Source: Holosporales bacterium (GTDB lineage: Bacteria > Pseudomonadota > Alphaproteobacteria > UBA3830 > JAIRWN01). From it: a stretch of 35,332 nucleotides of DNA. The translations under genes and the position numbers were made by a program. Of the stretch, positions 17,282 through 25,954 are shown piece after piece (the first letter of the stretch is position 1; every line of letters starts with the position of its first letter). The DNA lies in assembly GCA_031268985.1 (NCBI GenBank), contig JAIRWN010000005.1:1-35332 (forward strand), read 5' to 3'. The notes beneath the pieces are model-generated. The model saw only the letters and a program-made list of their open reading frames with translations. It made no database searches and had not been told where the DNA came from.

Positions 17282-18781
17282 TCAGTTAAACCACGGCTTT
17301 CTAGCCTTAATTATAATAGCGTCGGCCTCGTCTTTCGACAGCTGAAGACCTTGCGCCAGCTCTATGAGTTCATCACTCGCCAACCCCGCCAGATCATCGA
17401 CCGTTTTAATCCCGGATTGTGCTAATTTCGTTGCAAGCTGTATATTCATACCAGCCAGATCCAACATAGCCTCTTCCCCGTTCAAGCCGGCAAATTCCGC
17501 TCTCAGCTCAACATCACGCTTTTTTATGAACTGAACGGCGCGCTCTTGAAGTTCTTTGGCTACTTCCTCATCGAACCCTTCAATTTCGGCAATTTCTGAA
17601 GAATCAAGCTCTGCCAATTCTTCTACTGAGTTAAAGCCTTCTGCCACTAAGAGGTGGGCGATGACGTCATCGCAATCAAGCGCATTTATAAATATCTGCG
17701 ACTTCTCGTGATAATCACGATTCTTACGCTCGGTATCTTCGGATTCAGTCGATATATCTATCCTCCATCCGGTCAATTGACCGGCCAGCCGCACGTTCTG
17801 GCCACGCCGACCTATCGCAAAACTAAGTTGATCGTCGGGAATGACAACTTCAAAAGATTTCTTTTCCGGATCAATAACAATTTTTACGACTTCGGCTGGC
17901 GCTAAGGCATTTGCGACAAAAGTCGCAGGATCTTCCGACCATGGAACTATGTCAATTTTTTCTCCCTGAAGCTCTTGCACTACCGCTTGAACGCGAACCC
18001 CGCGGACTCCGACACAAGATCCCACGGGATCGATTGACGCGTCTCTGGAATAAACCGCGATTTTCCCTCTGCTGCCAGGGTCGCGAGCGACCGCCTTAAT
18101 TTCAACAACTTTGTCATAAATTTCAGGTACCTCCTGCATAAACAGTTTGGCCATAAAATTTGGATGCGTCCTTGATAGAAGGACTTGCGCGCCCACATCG
18201 CACCGGCGAACTTCTTCCAAATAAGCGCGAATTCTGTCGCCTACGCGAAAACTCTCTCGTGGAAGGAGACCGTCTCTACGCAAAACGCCTTCTCCGCGTC
18301 CTAACTCTACAACGACAGAACCAAAGTCCGATTTTTTTACTACCCCGCCAACCACTTCGCCCACGCGATCTTTGAATTCCTCGTATTGTTTTTGACGCTC
18401 AGCGTCACGGACTTTTTGATTGATTACTTGCTTGGCAACCTGCGCAGCAACTCTGTTAAAGTCGATCAAAGGCAAATCATCGGAAAGTTCCTGGCCCACC
18501 AAGACTTGCGGATCGATAAGCGCCGCCTCTGAAAGCGCGATTTGTTTATAATCGTCTTCAACTTCTTCAACAACGGTACGCGCTCGGCTCATTTTGATCT
18601 CGCCGGTAACACGATCGACATGCGCCCGCACATCATACTCCATACCATATTTAGCGCGACCGGCCTTTTGAATTGCCTCTTCCATTGCTCCCAATATCAC
18701 GTCTTTGGCAAGCCCTTTTTCTCTTGCGACGTTATCGGCCATTTGCAGCAGCTCCGGACCAAAAACATGAGCCTTGTCCAT
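17282..18781 (-). CDS. nusA: Transcription termination/antitermination factor NusA
   Basis: NusA binds RNA polymerase and nascent RNA and tunes pausing, termination and rRNA antitermination. The 499-residue protein has the polymerase-binding N-terminal domain and an S1 domain (about 135-195; GEVVGGVVKKSDFGSVVVEL). Two KH domains follow (GACVG-type SCVGVRGVRVQAVVQELQGEKIDIVPW and FAIGRRGQNVRLAGQLTGWRIDI). Two acidic helix-hairpin-helix repeats near 365-490, each with DLAGMNIQLA or DLAGLASDEL, match proteobacterial NusA. GAGG, overlapping the rimP stop codon, lies 4-5 bases before the ATG, so rimP and nusA are translationally coupled. Confidence 0.97.
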   Translation of the reverse strand: MDKAHVFGPELLQMADNVAREKGLAKDVILGAMEEAIQKAGRAKYGMEYDVRAHVDRVTGEIKMSRARTVVEEVEDDYKQIALSEAALIDPQVLVGQELSDDLPLIDFNRVAAQVAKQVINQKVRDAERQKQYEEFKDRVGEVVGGVVKKSDFGSVVVELGRGEGVLRRDGLLPRESFRVGDRIRAYLEEVRRCDVGAQVLLSRTHPNFMAKLFMQEVPEIYDKVVEIKAVARDPGSRGKIAVYSRDASIDPVGSCVGVRGVRVQAVVQELQGEKIDIVPWSEDPATFVANALAPAEVVKIVIDPEKKSFEVVIPDDQLSFAIGRRGQNVRLAGQLTGWRIDISTESEDTERKNRDYHEKSQIFINALDCDDVIAHLLVAEGFNSVEELAELDSSEIAEIEGFDEEVAKELQERAVQFIKKRDVELRAEFAGLNGEEAMLDLAGMNIQLATKLAQSGIKTVDDLAGLASDELIELAQGLQLSKDEADAIIIKARKPWFN

Positions 18782-18788
18782 AAGAACC

Positions 18789-19265
18789 TCAAACCTTATC
18801 AGTATTCAATTTCGCTCTTTTTATATTAATAAATGGCAACTCGACCATTTCCTGCCCCGCTTTCAGGGTCATCAATATATGTGGCATATTTCTTAAACTT
18901 TTAACAGCAACAATCGTTCCGGTAAATTTCCTACGATTTAACGCCGGGAAAGCCATTTCAACTGTTGCGCACTTGCCGGCAAATCTCACAAAATGCTCAA
19001 GCCTGGTCAATGGGCGCTCTATGCCCGGCGAACTTACATTCAACTTATATGAACTGTTTATTATATTTTCGACGTCTAGTAAAGCAGAAATAACCCTACT
19101 CGCCAGCGCACAGTCCGAAACAGCTGTGGCGCAGCCGTCTAAGCGTTCTATTAACACTTCCACTGTAGGATTCCCTCGGCCGGACACGCCAACGCGAACT
19201 ACTTCATATCCGCGAGCTTGAAGTGATTCGCTTATAATCGATTCTACTTTATCGCTTACGCTCAT
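18789..19265 (-). CDS. rimP: Ribosome maturation factor RimP
   Basis: RimP assists 30S assembly around the S12 and S5 region. The 158-residue protein has the N-terminal alpha/beta domain (ARGYEVVRVGVSGRGNPTVEVLIERLDG) and the characteristic YKLNVSSPGIERPLTRLEHFVRFAGK segment, followed by the small C-terminal beta-barrel. It is the first gene of the rimP-nusA-infB-rbfA operon. The ribosome binding site is a run of GGGGG about 12 bases upstream and is poor. The 500-base region upstream must hold the operon promoter, but I cannot place it with confidence. Confidence 0.93.
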   Translation of the reverse strand: MSVSDKVESIISESLQARGYEVVRVGVSGRGNPTVEVLIERLDGCATAVSDCALASRVISALLDVENIINSSYKLNVSSPGIERPLTRLEHFVRFAGKCATVEMAFPALNRRKFTGTIVAVKSLRNMPHILMTLKAGQEMVELPFINIKRAKLNTDKV

Positions 19266-19767
19266 ATCGCCAAGCCCCCATTAATTTTCTGCCGACGAAC
19301 CGATCAATCATCTTACAACCGGCAGACAATTTCAACCTTTGGGAGTTATATCCAGGCTGCCTAAATCAACAAAGCGCAATACCTTTAGTCACAGTAAAAC
19401 TTTTGAAGGATAACCCGGCGCCGTAAATCGTTTGGTTAGGCGCGTGCTGGCTAAATTATGGAAAGCAGACTTTAGCAAAACTTCCCGGCCTATTTTTCGA
19501 AATAAGGCAATTTGGGCTTAAACTGAAGAAATAGTTTATATTGAAAAGGATAAACCGCAGTAAGGCCCCAAGCCAATTCCAACACATCAACATTTAAGCC
19601 AAAGCACATGCAAAGGCGCAGTCCTAACTTGGCGTCGACGTACATTCCGCAGATTTCAAGAAACAGGCCGCAAGTTAAGAAACGAGATACGGCTCGGGAT
19701 CAACAAAATCAAAAACCTTAATTTTCAAACAAGCAGCGCCACAACATATGTTATAAACCTCAAAAAA
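19266..19767. other. Intergenic region upstream of rimP
   Basis: About 500 bases between the start of rimP and the end of the exported 512-residue protein. I find no RNA gene (no tRNA or SRP-like sequence), no good open frame and no clear terminator. The rimP operon promoter should lie here. Confidence 0.5.
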
Positions 19768-21306
19768 CTAAAACCCCCTTCCCCATTTGGCTCGCTGCAA
19801 AAAATCAAGAATCCCTTCCCCCGCCGAAAGCAAAAATACATCCATATCTTCTTCGGTTTTCACGCCCACCGTACTAAAAAAACGTTGCAACCTATCGTTT
19901 TCCCTAAACCGCACCCCAGGATAGGAACACCTTGAGAACGTTCCACTTAACGACTCAATAAGCTCCGCCCCACTGCAACCTGAAAGACAAAACCAAGCCA
20001 ACGTCAAAGCTCCGGCATCAGAATATCCTCCTCGAAGCTCTTCCGGCAAATCCTCAATCTCCACTGCTCCCCTTCTCCTAAACCTATTAAGTAGAATTTC
20101 TCGATCGACGGCACGAACCGCCGCTCCCAACATTAACATCTCTAATGTTGGGTCTTCCGCCCCAGCTATAAGTGGGGCAAGCTCATCAAATATAATAGAC
20201 AAAGCCGGAGGTAAACCCGAAAGTGGTTGCCGAAGAAACCCCTCTCCCAATGGGGCCAATACTGCATTAAAGAAAGCCATGTCTGGCGGCAATTCGGGCA
20301 TAAATAACACCAACGCCCTCATTAATTGTGCTGTGATTTTGTTGGGATAAACCTCGTTTACTACATTAAAAAACGGAATCAACGCAGTAAAAACCTCCGT
20401 ATTTAATGTTTTAAAAACGTAAGCAAGAGCTTCTTCCACCACAACACCAGCGCCGAGAATTGGAGCGTTTACACATGCTCTAAAAGAAGCGCAAAATTTG
20501 CGGCCAAACATGCAAAAATCAGAAATATATTCGTCGCGGTCATCTGAAGCAAGCGCCTCTGGATTTAAAAAACGATTTGGCATATAAGGTAACGAGCGAT
20601 CAATGGTATCAAAAACTAACCTAGCCAGAAATGATTCGTCACTTTCACCTCTCTCCATTGCCATAAGACGCATCGCTCCCATTAAATACAATTCTTGCCA
20701 GAAAACTGGGTCTGTTTGATCGCCACCAGCAATATAATCCCTTACATTTGGAAGCAGGTTAACTAGAGTTGATTCTGGCGCTTCGCCTGCCGGCACACAG
20801 AAACCCCATAAGATTGCAAGCGGCTGAAGCCCTTCAGCAAACATATCGAGATCGGTTTGCACAGCTCTTCCATAAGCCGTTCGCGTGCCATCTTTCGCAG
20901 CAAGAGCTCTAAGTAAATCCCTGAACAAACAAAACCCAAGCAAATCTTCACGCCAAGCATCTTCCAAAAATCCGTCCGCCGTTCTATCTCCTGCCATAAA
21001 CATTGCTTTTTGCAATTCTGAACAATACGATAACAAGGTGGCTACAGGCCCGTTACGCGGTGGCGTTTCCTGAAGAGCAACTCGAGCGATAGAAACATGG
21101 GATCGGTTACCGTCTCTATCGAGGAAGAAAGCGCCGCCAGTATCAGTAGGAAAATCACACATCAAAACCAACACTTTACTCCCATCCTCTAACTCCTGAA
21201 CATGAGGCTCTTCTTCGTGTGCGCTATAAGCGCCCGTCGCATCTACGCAAAAGCACGATCCGATTGCCAATAAAACAACAAAAAGCCTGTGTAACATTTT
21301 GTTCAT
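19768..21306 (-). CDS. Exported protein of unknown function
   Basis: A 512-residue orphan protein with a signal peptide: MNKMLHRLFVVLLAIGSCFC then VDATGA. GGAG lies 5 bases before the ATG. The mature part is acidic and mostly helical, rich in Leu, Ala and Phe, with proline-bounded helices (PELPPDMAFF, PLSGLPPALS) that suggest a repeat solenoid. It also holds several Cys residues (FCMFGRKFCASFRAC, WFCLSGCSG). I recognise no enzyme motif. It diverges from another exported protein across an AT-rich 456-base gap, and together with the exported protein at 1142-2467 it belongs to a set of lineage-specific secreted proteins. A periplasmic or host-directed role is possible but not shown. Confidence 0.8.
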   Translation of the reverse strand: MNKMLHRLFVVLLAIGSCFCVDATGAYSAHEEEPHVQELEDGSKVLVLMCDFPTDTGGAFFLDRDGNRSHVSIARVALQETPPRNGPVATLLSYCSELQKAMFMAGDRTADGFLEDAWREDLLGFCLFRDLLRALAAKDGTRTAYGRAVQTDLDMFAEGLQPLAILWGFCVPAGEAPESTLVNLLPNVRDYIAGGDQTDPVFWQELYLMGAMRLMAMERGESDESFLARLVFDTIDRSLPYMPNRFLNPEALASDDRDEYISDFCMFGRKFCASFRACVNAPILGAGVVVEEALAYVFKTLNTEVFTALIPFFNVVNEVYPNKITAQLMRALVLFMPELPPDMAFFNAVLAPLGEGFLRQPLSGLPPALSIIFDELAPLIAGAEDPTLEMLMLGAAVRAVDREILLNRFRRRGAVEIEDLPEELRGGYSDAGALTLAWFCLSGCSGAELIESLSGTFSRCSYPGVRFRENDRLQRFFSTVGVKTEEDMDVFLLSAGEGILDFLQRAKWGRGF

Positions 21307-21762
21307 ACCTACTCCAAATCAATAAAATTTATAAAAACTGTTTTGCCTCAAATCCTGTTTCTAGCACTTTTTAAGAAAACCGATATTTTTTTCTCGCCTT
21401 TACTCTTGCAAACACAAAATCTTTCACAAAAAACATCGTTACACAACAAAAAATTTTAGCAAAATCCAATTTAATTTATAATTAAAATTCACAAACTAGC
21501 TGATGTCAACATTTTCTTTTGTTTCACCCCCAGAAATAGGATCTTTTGAAAAATAATTGGAGCGTATAAATCCCTGAGAGCTTCGCCTGCCTGCGCGATC
21601 AAGGCATATTTTTTAAACGTCCGGTCAACACTTGCTTTGAGTGATTTTAATGAAAACAAGCAAAAACCATTAATTAACAAGGCATTTTTGTTAGCAAATA
21701 TTATTTTTATTGACAAATTTGTTGATCTGTTGTAATTATTAACAGGAAATTAAGGAGATGAA
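21307..21762. other. AT-rich divergent promoter region between two exported-protein genes
   Basis: This is a 456-base, strongly AT-rich gap. A 75-codon minus-strand frame (21489-21716) would start with TTG and has no ribosome binding site, so I do not count it as a gene. The right end holds a clear promoter for the HESGH protein. The promoter for the minus-strand neighbour must also lie here. Confidence 0.6.
21710..21738 (+). promoter_or_regulatory. Sigma-70 promoter of the HESGH protein gene
   Basis: A perfect -35 box TTGACA (21710-21715) is followed after 17 bases by TAATTA (21733-21738); AATTAT one base later is an alternative. The ribosome binding site AAGGAG (21752-21757) lies 5 bases before the ATG at 21763. 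The 5' leader would be only about 18 bases. Confidence 0.6.
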
Positions 21763-23115
21763 ATGAAAAAATTACTTGCAATAATTGCCGGCTGTTCGGT
21801 TTCGCTGGCCTCGCAGTGTCAAGCAGCTTTACCCCCAGCTTCCGATGCGCAAACACCAGAGGAAGTTTATAACTTTCCCTTTCGTGTTACTAGTCTGCGC
21901 GACGTGCCCCCTGAGTTGTTGCCGTTTACTGAAGAATACAAAGCGCGACTCGCTGCACACAAAGCGCAAAATCCCGAGGGAGAACTTCTGCCACTGTTAC
22001 CAGGTGTAGCTTTTACAGCATATTCAAGCCTTTTTTTTGAAGAGATGATCATTCGTCCGTATTATCTTCGTGTAGTACTTAGAGCGCAAGGATGGGATAT
22101 AAATTCTCGCGATTTTCCAATTTGCTCATTTGAAGAAATTCCCTCGGACTTTGGAGCAGAACTTGATCCCTTTTTTACTGCTTTAATGAAGGGTCGCGAT
22201 AGTTTATTGGCTACGCGTAGTGTTTTCTGCGCTCTTGCGCATGATCCTGAGCTCTTACCAACAGATCCGTTGTCCTCTTTTAATGACAAGTATCCACTTT
22301 TAGTGGCATCTATGGCAAAATTGTTGCGCTTCAATGATGATCAAAAAGGATTCTTCATGGCAACTATTGGACAAGCAGTAGATGATAAGCTTGTCTGTAT
22401 AGCTCCACAAGACTCTGAAGAAATGAAAGATTTTAGAGCAAGGCAAGCCGCTCCAAAATATACGGGCGGCTATTTCTCAAAGGATGACAAGAAGATAAGG
22501 GTTTTTACCGCTAATGTTTCTGATGCTTTGTTTACTGCTATCCATGAGTCCGGCCATGCTTACGCATATAAACACTTTGATGGAAATGGCGGAGAAGAGT
22601 ATTCCACATTCTTTAGTTTTGCCGCATTTCTTTCATCCCTGGACGAAGCGCTTTTGTCCAAAAATGAGACGCTTGATCAGGCAACGCATTTTTTAAACTC
22701 TATGTTTATAGACGTAGAGTTAATATGCCGATGTTTTTCTATAGTTAGGAAACAATCGCAGTTACCAACCCAACCATCTGGATTTCATGGTCTCGCTACG
22801 ATGATTATGAAACTCAATAATATTCCGCTAAACCCAGCCCGACCTGATCCGGTTTTGTATAGCTTTATGTTAGCAAACACCATGATTAGGGCATTAGATC
22901 CGCACCCAGAGCATATGGGGTATGGTAATTATGGATTTGCGCCCGCTTATATTTTAATAGAACTTGCACAAAATCCTGAGGCTGTTTTGTCGATTGAAAA
23001 AATGCTAACTCTTCAATTGTCGGAGTACTTCACTGCGCGAAATATTGAGGCCGCTTCTAATTATTTCCGTAAGACTGTCACGGAATATATTGGCCCTAGA
23101 AAACAAGGTCAATAG
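21763..23115 (+). CDS. Exported putative zinc metallopeptidase (HESGH)
   Basis: A 450-residue exported protein. MKKLLAIIAGCSVSLASQCQA is a signal peptide with likely cleavage at 21. The segment SDALFTAIHESGHAYAYKHF contains a HExxH zinc site at 261-265, and HExGHA is the form seen in gluzincin families M3 and M32. Downstream, FLSSLDEALLS (290-299) resembles the ...STLNEALLL segment after the third zinc ligand in oligoendopeptidase F. The usual ligand glutamate six residues before the Asn is Ala288 here, so the third ligand may be Glu278, Glu279 or Glu295. I cannot assign a family with certainty. The gene has a good promoter and AAGGAG, stands alone and diverges from another exported orphan. 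A secreted or periplasmic protease fits best; a protease-like non-catalytic protein is the alternative. Confidence 0.75.
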   Translation: MKKLLAIIAGCSVSLASQCQAALPPASDAQTPEEVYNFPFRVTSLRDVPPELLPFTEEYKARLAAHKAQNPEGELLPLLPGVAFTAYSSLFFEEMIIRPYYLRVVLRAQGWDINSRDFPICSFEEIPSDFGAELDPFFTALMKGRDSLLATRSVFCALAHDPELLPTDPLSSFNDKYPLLVASMAKLLRFNDDQKGFFMATIGQAVDDKLVCIAPQDSEEMKDFRARQAAPKYTGGYFSKDDKKIRVFTANVSDALFTAIHESGHAYAYKHFDGNGGEEYSTFFSFAAFLSSLDEALLSKNETLDQATHFLNSMFIDVELICRCFSIVRKQSQLPTQPSGFHGLATMIMKLNNIPLNPARPDPVLYSFMLANTMIRALDPHPEHMGYGNYGFAPAYILIELAQNPEAVLSIEKMLTLQLSEYFTARNIEAASNYFRKTVTEYIGPRKQGQ

Positions 23116-23127
23116 CGCAAACCCGCT

Positions 23128-23161
23128 AAGCGAGAGAACGGCCACAATTTTTCTCTCGCTT
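23128..23161 (+). terminator. Strong hairpin just after the HESGH gene
   Basis: AAGCGAGAGAA (23128-23138) pairs perfectly with TTCTCTCGCTT (23151-23161) around a 12-base loop, 13 bases past the stop. No T run follows, so it is either a weak terminator or an mRNA 3'-end stabiliser. Confidence 0.5.
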
Positions 23162-23310
23162 GGGGAAACCAAGGCGTATCTATAAAAACATCGCAGCTTT
23201 TTTGATTTCACTGGTATTCGCAGCGTCAACCAAACCAATTTGGCCCTAAGCCGTTGCGCAGTAACGACAGCCCTCTTTTAAGCACAAGAGATCAGCCCTA
23301 CGGGCGCGGC

Positions 23311-23613
23311 CTATTGCTTCGAATTAATTTTTTCTTTTAATACTCCGGATGGGTGAAAAGAAATGGATTTTCTGCTTGATATAAGCACAGGTTCGCCGGT
23401 TCTGGGATTAAAGCCTTTGCGCTCTTTTTTATTCCGAACAGAAAATGTCCCAAGGCCGACTATTTTAACACTTTCCTCTTGCTTAAGAGCATATGCTATC
23501 TCAACAAGAAATGTTTCTATCATATCAATCGCATGAATTTTGGTAATCTCGAACTCCGCCATCAACTTCGTCGCGATTTTCATACGAGTAAGCTTTGAAA
23601 GTTTGCAAGTCAT
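23311..23613 (-). CDS. ihfA: Integration host factor subunit alpha (IHF/HU family)
   Basis: A 100-residue DNA-bending protein of the IHF/HU family. The N-terminal helices are followed by VKIVGLGTFSVRNKKERKGF and the DNA-intercalating arm NPRTGEP. The end reads ISSRKSISFHPSGVLKEKIN. The form ISsRksisFhpS..LK and the N-terminal extension of about ten residues before the first helix match alphaproteobacterial IHF-alpha better than HU, which has IPAsk.paFkaG. Subunit assignment is likely but not certain. It is a single-gene unit with a weak ribosome binding site. Confidence 0.88.
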   Translation of the reverse strand: MTCKLSKLTRMKIATKLMAEFEITKIHAIDMIETFLVEIAYALKQEESVKIVGLGTFSVRNKKERKGFNPRTGEPVLISSRKSISFHPSGVLKEKINSKQ

Positions 23614-24166
23614 GCCTAGATTTGTTAAATTTTATTAAAATTGTTTATATATTAGCGCAAAAAATACTTTTTTCAATCGCCGCTAAATTTAAAAACTGCC
23701 CACACGGCAGAAGAGGCATTTCTTCTCTCGTCTTGTCGCAAGACTTTATATTGCCGCAATCAGCCGAAACGTTTTCTGTCAAAAAGAAAGGCCGTTTAGG
23801 CAGAAAGTCGGCTCTTGGTTCAGGAATTAGAGCGACGCATCAGGATTAAACGCAACAGTAACGTTATTAGTTTAAAAAATTAATAAAAAACGCTGGCATA
23901 GATTCTGATTAAATGGTATAAGTAACATGTTCTCAATAATCTCCTCGGAATAAAGAGCAATCTGCGACTCCTCGTTAGATTGCTTTTTTGTTTGACGGTC
24001 TGCGCCAAGCAGAAAACAATCAAAATGCCACAGCAAGGCAAGCGCCTTCTTGGCTGGGAAACAATGAGTCTTGAAAAGACCAACCACGTATCTTAAAATC
24101 GCAATTACACAGAGAATTAATACGCAATTGTGATGAGAGGCAGTTACGAATCCGTCAAAATTGCAT
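23614..24166. other. 553-base gap between ihfA and murB, with an unassigned terminator
   Basis: I find no gene I can support. A plus-strand 84-codon frame (23595-23849) and a minus-strand 106-codon frame with TTG start (23872-24192) exist, but neither has a known motif or ribosome binding site. The clear element is the plus-strand terminator at 23956-23989. It suggests a plus-strand transcript of up to about 300 bases, possibly a small RNA. The sequence does not match tmRNA or SRP RNA as far as I can judge. Confidence 0.5.
23956..23989 (+). terminator. Rho-independent terminator on the plus strand
   Basis: AGCAATCT (23956-23963) pairs perfectly with AGATTGCT (23977-23984) around a 13-base loop, followed by five more T. 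In the other direction the hairpin is followed by CTTTATT, so it may also end the murB transcript about 180 bases after its stop. Confidence 0.7.
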
Positions 24167-25087
24167 TCAATTAATGAGCTGCCGCTCGCCAATTATTACC
24201 AACTCCAGCTCCAAGTTGACGCCTGTTACAGCAAGAACTTTCGATTTTATTGTCTCTATAAGAGACTCGATATCGTTAGAAGTGGCGCTGCCATCGTTAA
24301 CGAGGAAATTACAATGCACTTCCGATAAACTGGCTCCTCCACACTTCATGTTTTTGCATCCGGACTTCTCTATCAACTTCCAGGCTTTTTCTTCAGGAGG
24401 ATTCTTAAATAAACTCCCGCAAGTAAATACTCCCGAGGGGTGAGAACGACGGCGCTGTTCCTCAAATTTTTGCATGTTTTCTTCGATCAAACTGCTATCT
24501 CCGCAGCTTCCTTTTACCCAAATTCGAGTAAAAATACAGTCCTTTGGCGGCTGGCATTTTCTGTAAGTAAACTTAAGGTCATCTTTGCCGAACCACTTCA
24601 TAAGGCTGTTAACATTCATACCCTCGGCCTCTACGAAAACATCTTTCATCTCAAAGCCAAAACACCCCGCATTCATCTTTAGCGCGCCACCGACCGATCC
24701 CGGGATGGCGTATAAAAACTCCAGCCCGCCTACACCGGCTTTAGCTGCACTTTTAGCCAGCTCTCGACAAGAAGTGGCAGCTCCAACCTCAAAATTTTCT
24801 CCGGAATTGTGAATCTTTTTAAACCAATCTCCGAAGCAAATGACAATGCCTTTAACCCCTCCATCGCGGATAAGAATGTTTGATCCGGCGCCTATTACGG
24901 TAATTTGGACGTTTTCCGGCTTCTTTTTGAGAAGATACCTAAGATCGTCTGTATCTTCAGGACAAAAAAACACTTCCGCGTTACCGCCAACCTTTAGCCA
25001 ATTAATATCGCGCAAGTTATAATTTGGCTTCATAACGCCGCGCGTTTCAGGAAGAAAATCAATTAGACGCTTTTCCATATAAGACAT
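24167..25087 (-). CDS. murB: UDP-N-acetylenolpyruvoylglucosamine reductase
   Basis: MurB is the FAD enzyme that reduces UDP-GlcNAc-enolpyruvate to UDP-MurNAc in peptidoglycan synthesis. The 306-residue protein has the FAD-binding segments VIGAGSNILIRDGGVKG and YAIPGSVGGALKMNAGCFG. The substrate-domain motif CGSLFKNP carries the catalytic Ser. The C-terminal block reads CGGASLSEVHCNFLVNDGSATSNDI. Length is normal. It is the last gene of dnaE-nadK-murB (about 82 bases after nadK). The usual cell-wall neighbours murC, ddl and ftsQ are not here. A cell that keeps murB probably still makes peptidoglycan. Confidence 0.96.
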   Translation of the reverse strand: MSYMEKRLIDFLPETRGVMKPNYNLRDINWLKVGGNAEVFFCPEDTDDLRYLLKKKPENVQITVIGAGSNILIRDGGVKGIVICFGDWFKKIHNSGENFEVGAATSCRELAKSAAKAGVGGLEFLYAIPGSVGGALKMNAGCFGFEMKDVFVEAEGMNVNSLMKWFGKDDLKFTYRKCQPPKDCIFTRIWVKGSCGDSSLIEENMQKFEEQRRRSHPSGVFTCGSLFKNPPEEKAWKLIEKSGCKNMKCGGASLSEVHCNFLVNDGSATSNDIESLIETIKSKVLAVTGVNLELELVIIGERQLIN

Positions 25088-25169
25088 TCAAACCAAGTCT
25101 CCCTTATACAAGCCAAAGTCTGCGATGTCAAATGTTGAGAATATTACATCGCCACATAACATACCTCTT

Positions 25170-25925
25170 CTAGGATAGGAACTGTTCGTTAAGAACTCGC
25201 TCTTCCAGCCTGTGGTCCGAATCAAAAAGTAAAGTTACGGACTGCTCTAGATCCTGTTTCACCAGCATGTTAATCATTCCCCTAAATTCAATGTAATCGG
25301 CGACAACGTTCACAGAGCGTTTCTCTGGCTCCAGTACGTTTATTTCAATTATTTCCGTATTTTTAAGCAGAGCTCCGCGCCACCTGCGTGGGCGAAATGT
25401 GTTTATAGGCGTTAGCGCGAGCAAATCCGAGCCTATTGGTATTATAGGGCCGTGAGCAGAAAAATTGTAAGCCGTACTTCCGGCAGGAGTGCTTACAATT
25501 ATCCCATCGCTGATCATTTCTTCCGAGCGGGTCACCCCGGAAATTTTTATGCTAAATTTGGCTGCCTGATGCGTACTTCTAAGAAGATAAACATCGTTTA
25601 TAGCGAAGGCGGAATGAACATCTCCCTTTGAGTCTGTCCCTTCCATTAAAAGTGGATTAAGCGCGCAAGAAGAAGAAGAAGAAATCTTTTCCGAAAGATC
25701 GTCGATATCCCCGCCATTTGTCAGAAAACCGACGTTTCCGCGATTTATGCCATATATCGGAAGGCTGCAGCAAATGTTCTCGTGTATCGTGCGCAAAATG
25801 AAACCGTCTCCACCAATGGCAACAATAACATCCGCATTAGCTTTATCATAATGTCCGTAACGTCTTGATAACGCCTCCGTAACTTGAGCGGCGCGGTCGC
25901 TGTCTCCTGAAAAATGTATACGCAT
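25170..25925 (-). CDS. nadK: NAD kinase
   Basis: NadK makes NADP from NAD and ATP. The 251-residue protein has the GGDG motif (VAIGGDGFILRTIHE, catalytic Asp40), YGINRGNVGFLTNG, AINDVYLLRS, and GIIVSTPAGSTAYNFSAHGPIIP, the family's second conserved block. The form and length are the short alphaproteobacterial type. GCAGG lies 6-7 bases before the ATG. It follows dnaE by 29 bases and is probably cotranscribed with it. Confidence 0.96.
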   Translation of the reverse strand: MRIHFSGDSDRAAQVTEALSRRYGHYDKANADVIVAIGGDGFILRTIHENICCSLPIYGINRGNVGFLTNGGDIDDLSEKISSSSSCALNPLLMEGTDSKGDVHSAFAINDVYLLRSTHQAAKFSIKISGVTRSEEMISDGIIVSTPAGSTAYNFSAHGPIIPIGSDLLALTPINTFRPRRWRGALLKNTEIIEINVLEPEKRSVNVVADYIEFRGMINMLVKQDLEQSVTLLFDSDHRLEERVLNEQFLS

Positions 25926-25954
25926 AAAAAACCTGCGAAATCCTCTAAATATAC

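Noticed and set aside
21489-21716. 75-codon minus-strand frame in the AT-rich gap between the exported-protein genes
   Set aside because: It would start with TTG, has no ribosome binding site and no recognisable motif, and it overlaps the promoter of the plus-strand gene.
23595-23849. 84-codon plus-strand frame upstream of the orphan terminator
   Set aside because: Its start lies inside ihfA on the other strand, there is no ribosome binding site, and the composition is not protein-like. Kept only as part of the small-RNA question.
23872-24192. 106-codon minus-strand frame downstream of murB
   Set aside because: It starts with TTG inside murB, contains the plus-strand terminator and shows no family motif. 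It is probably fortuitous.
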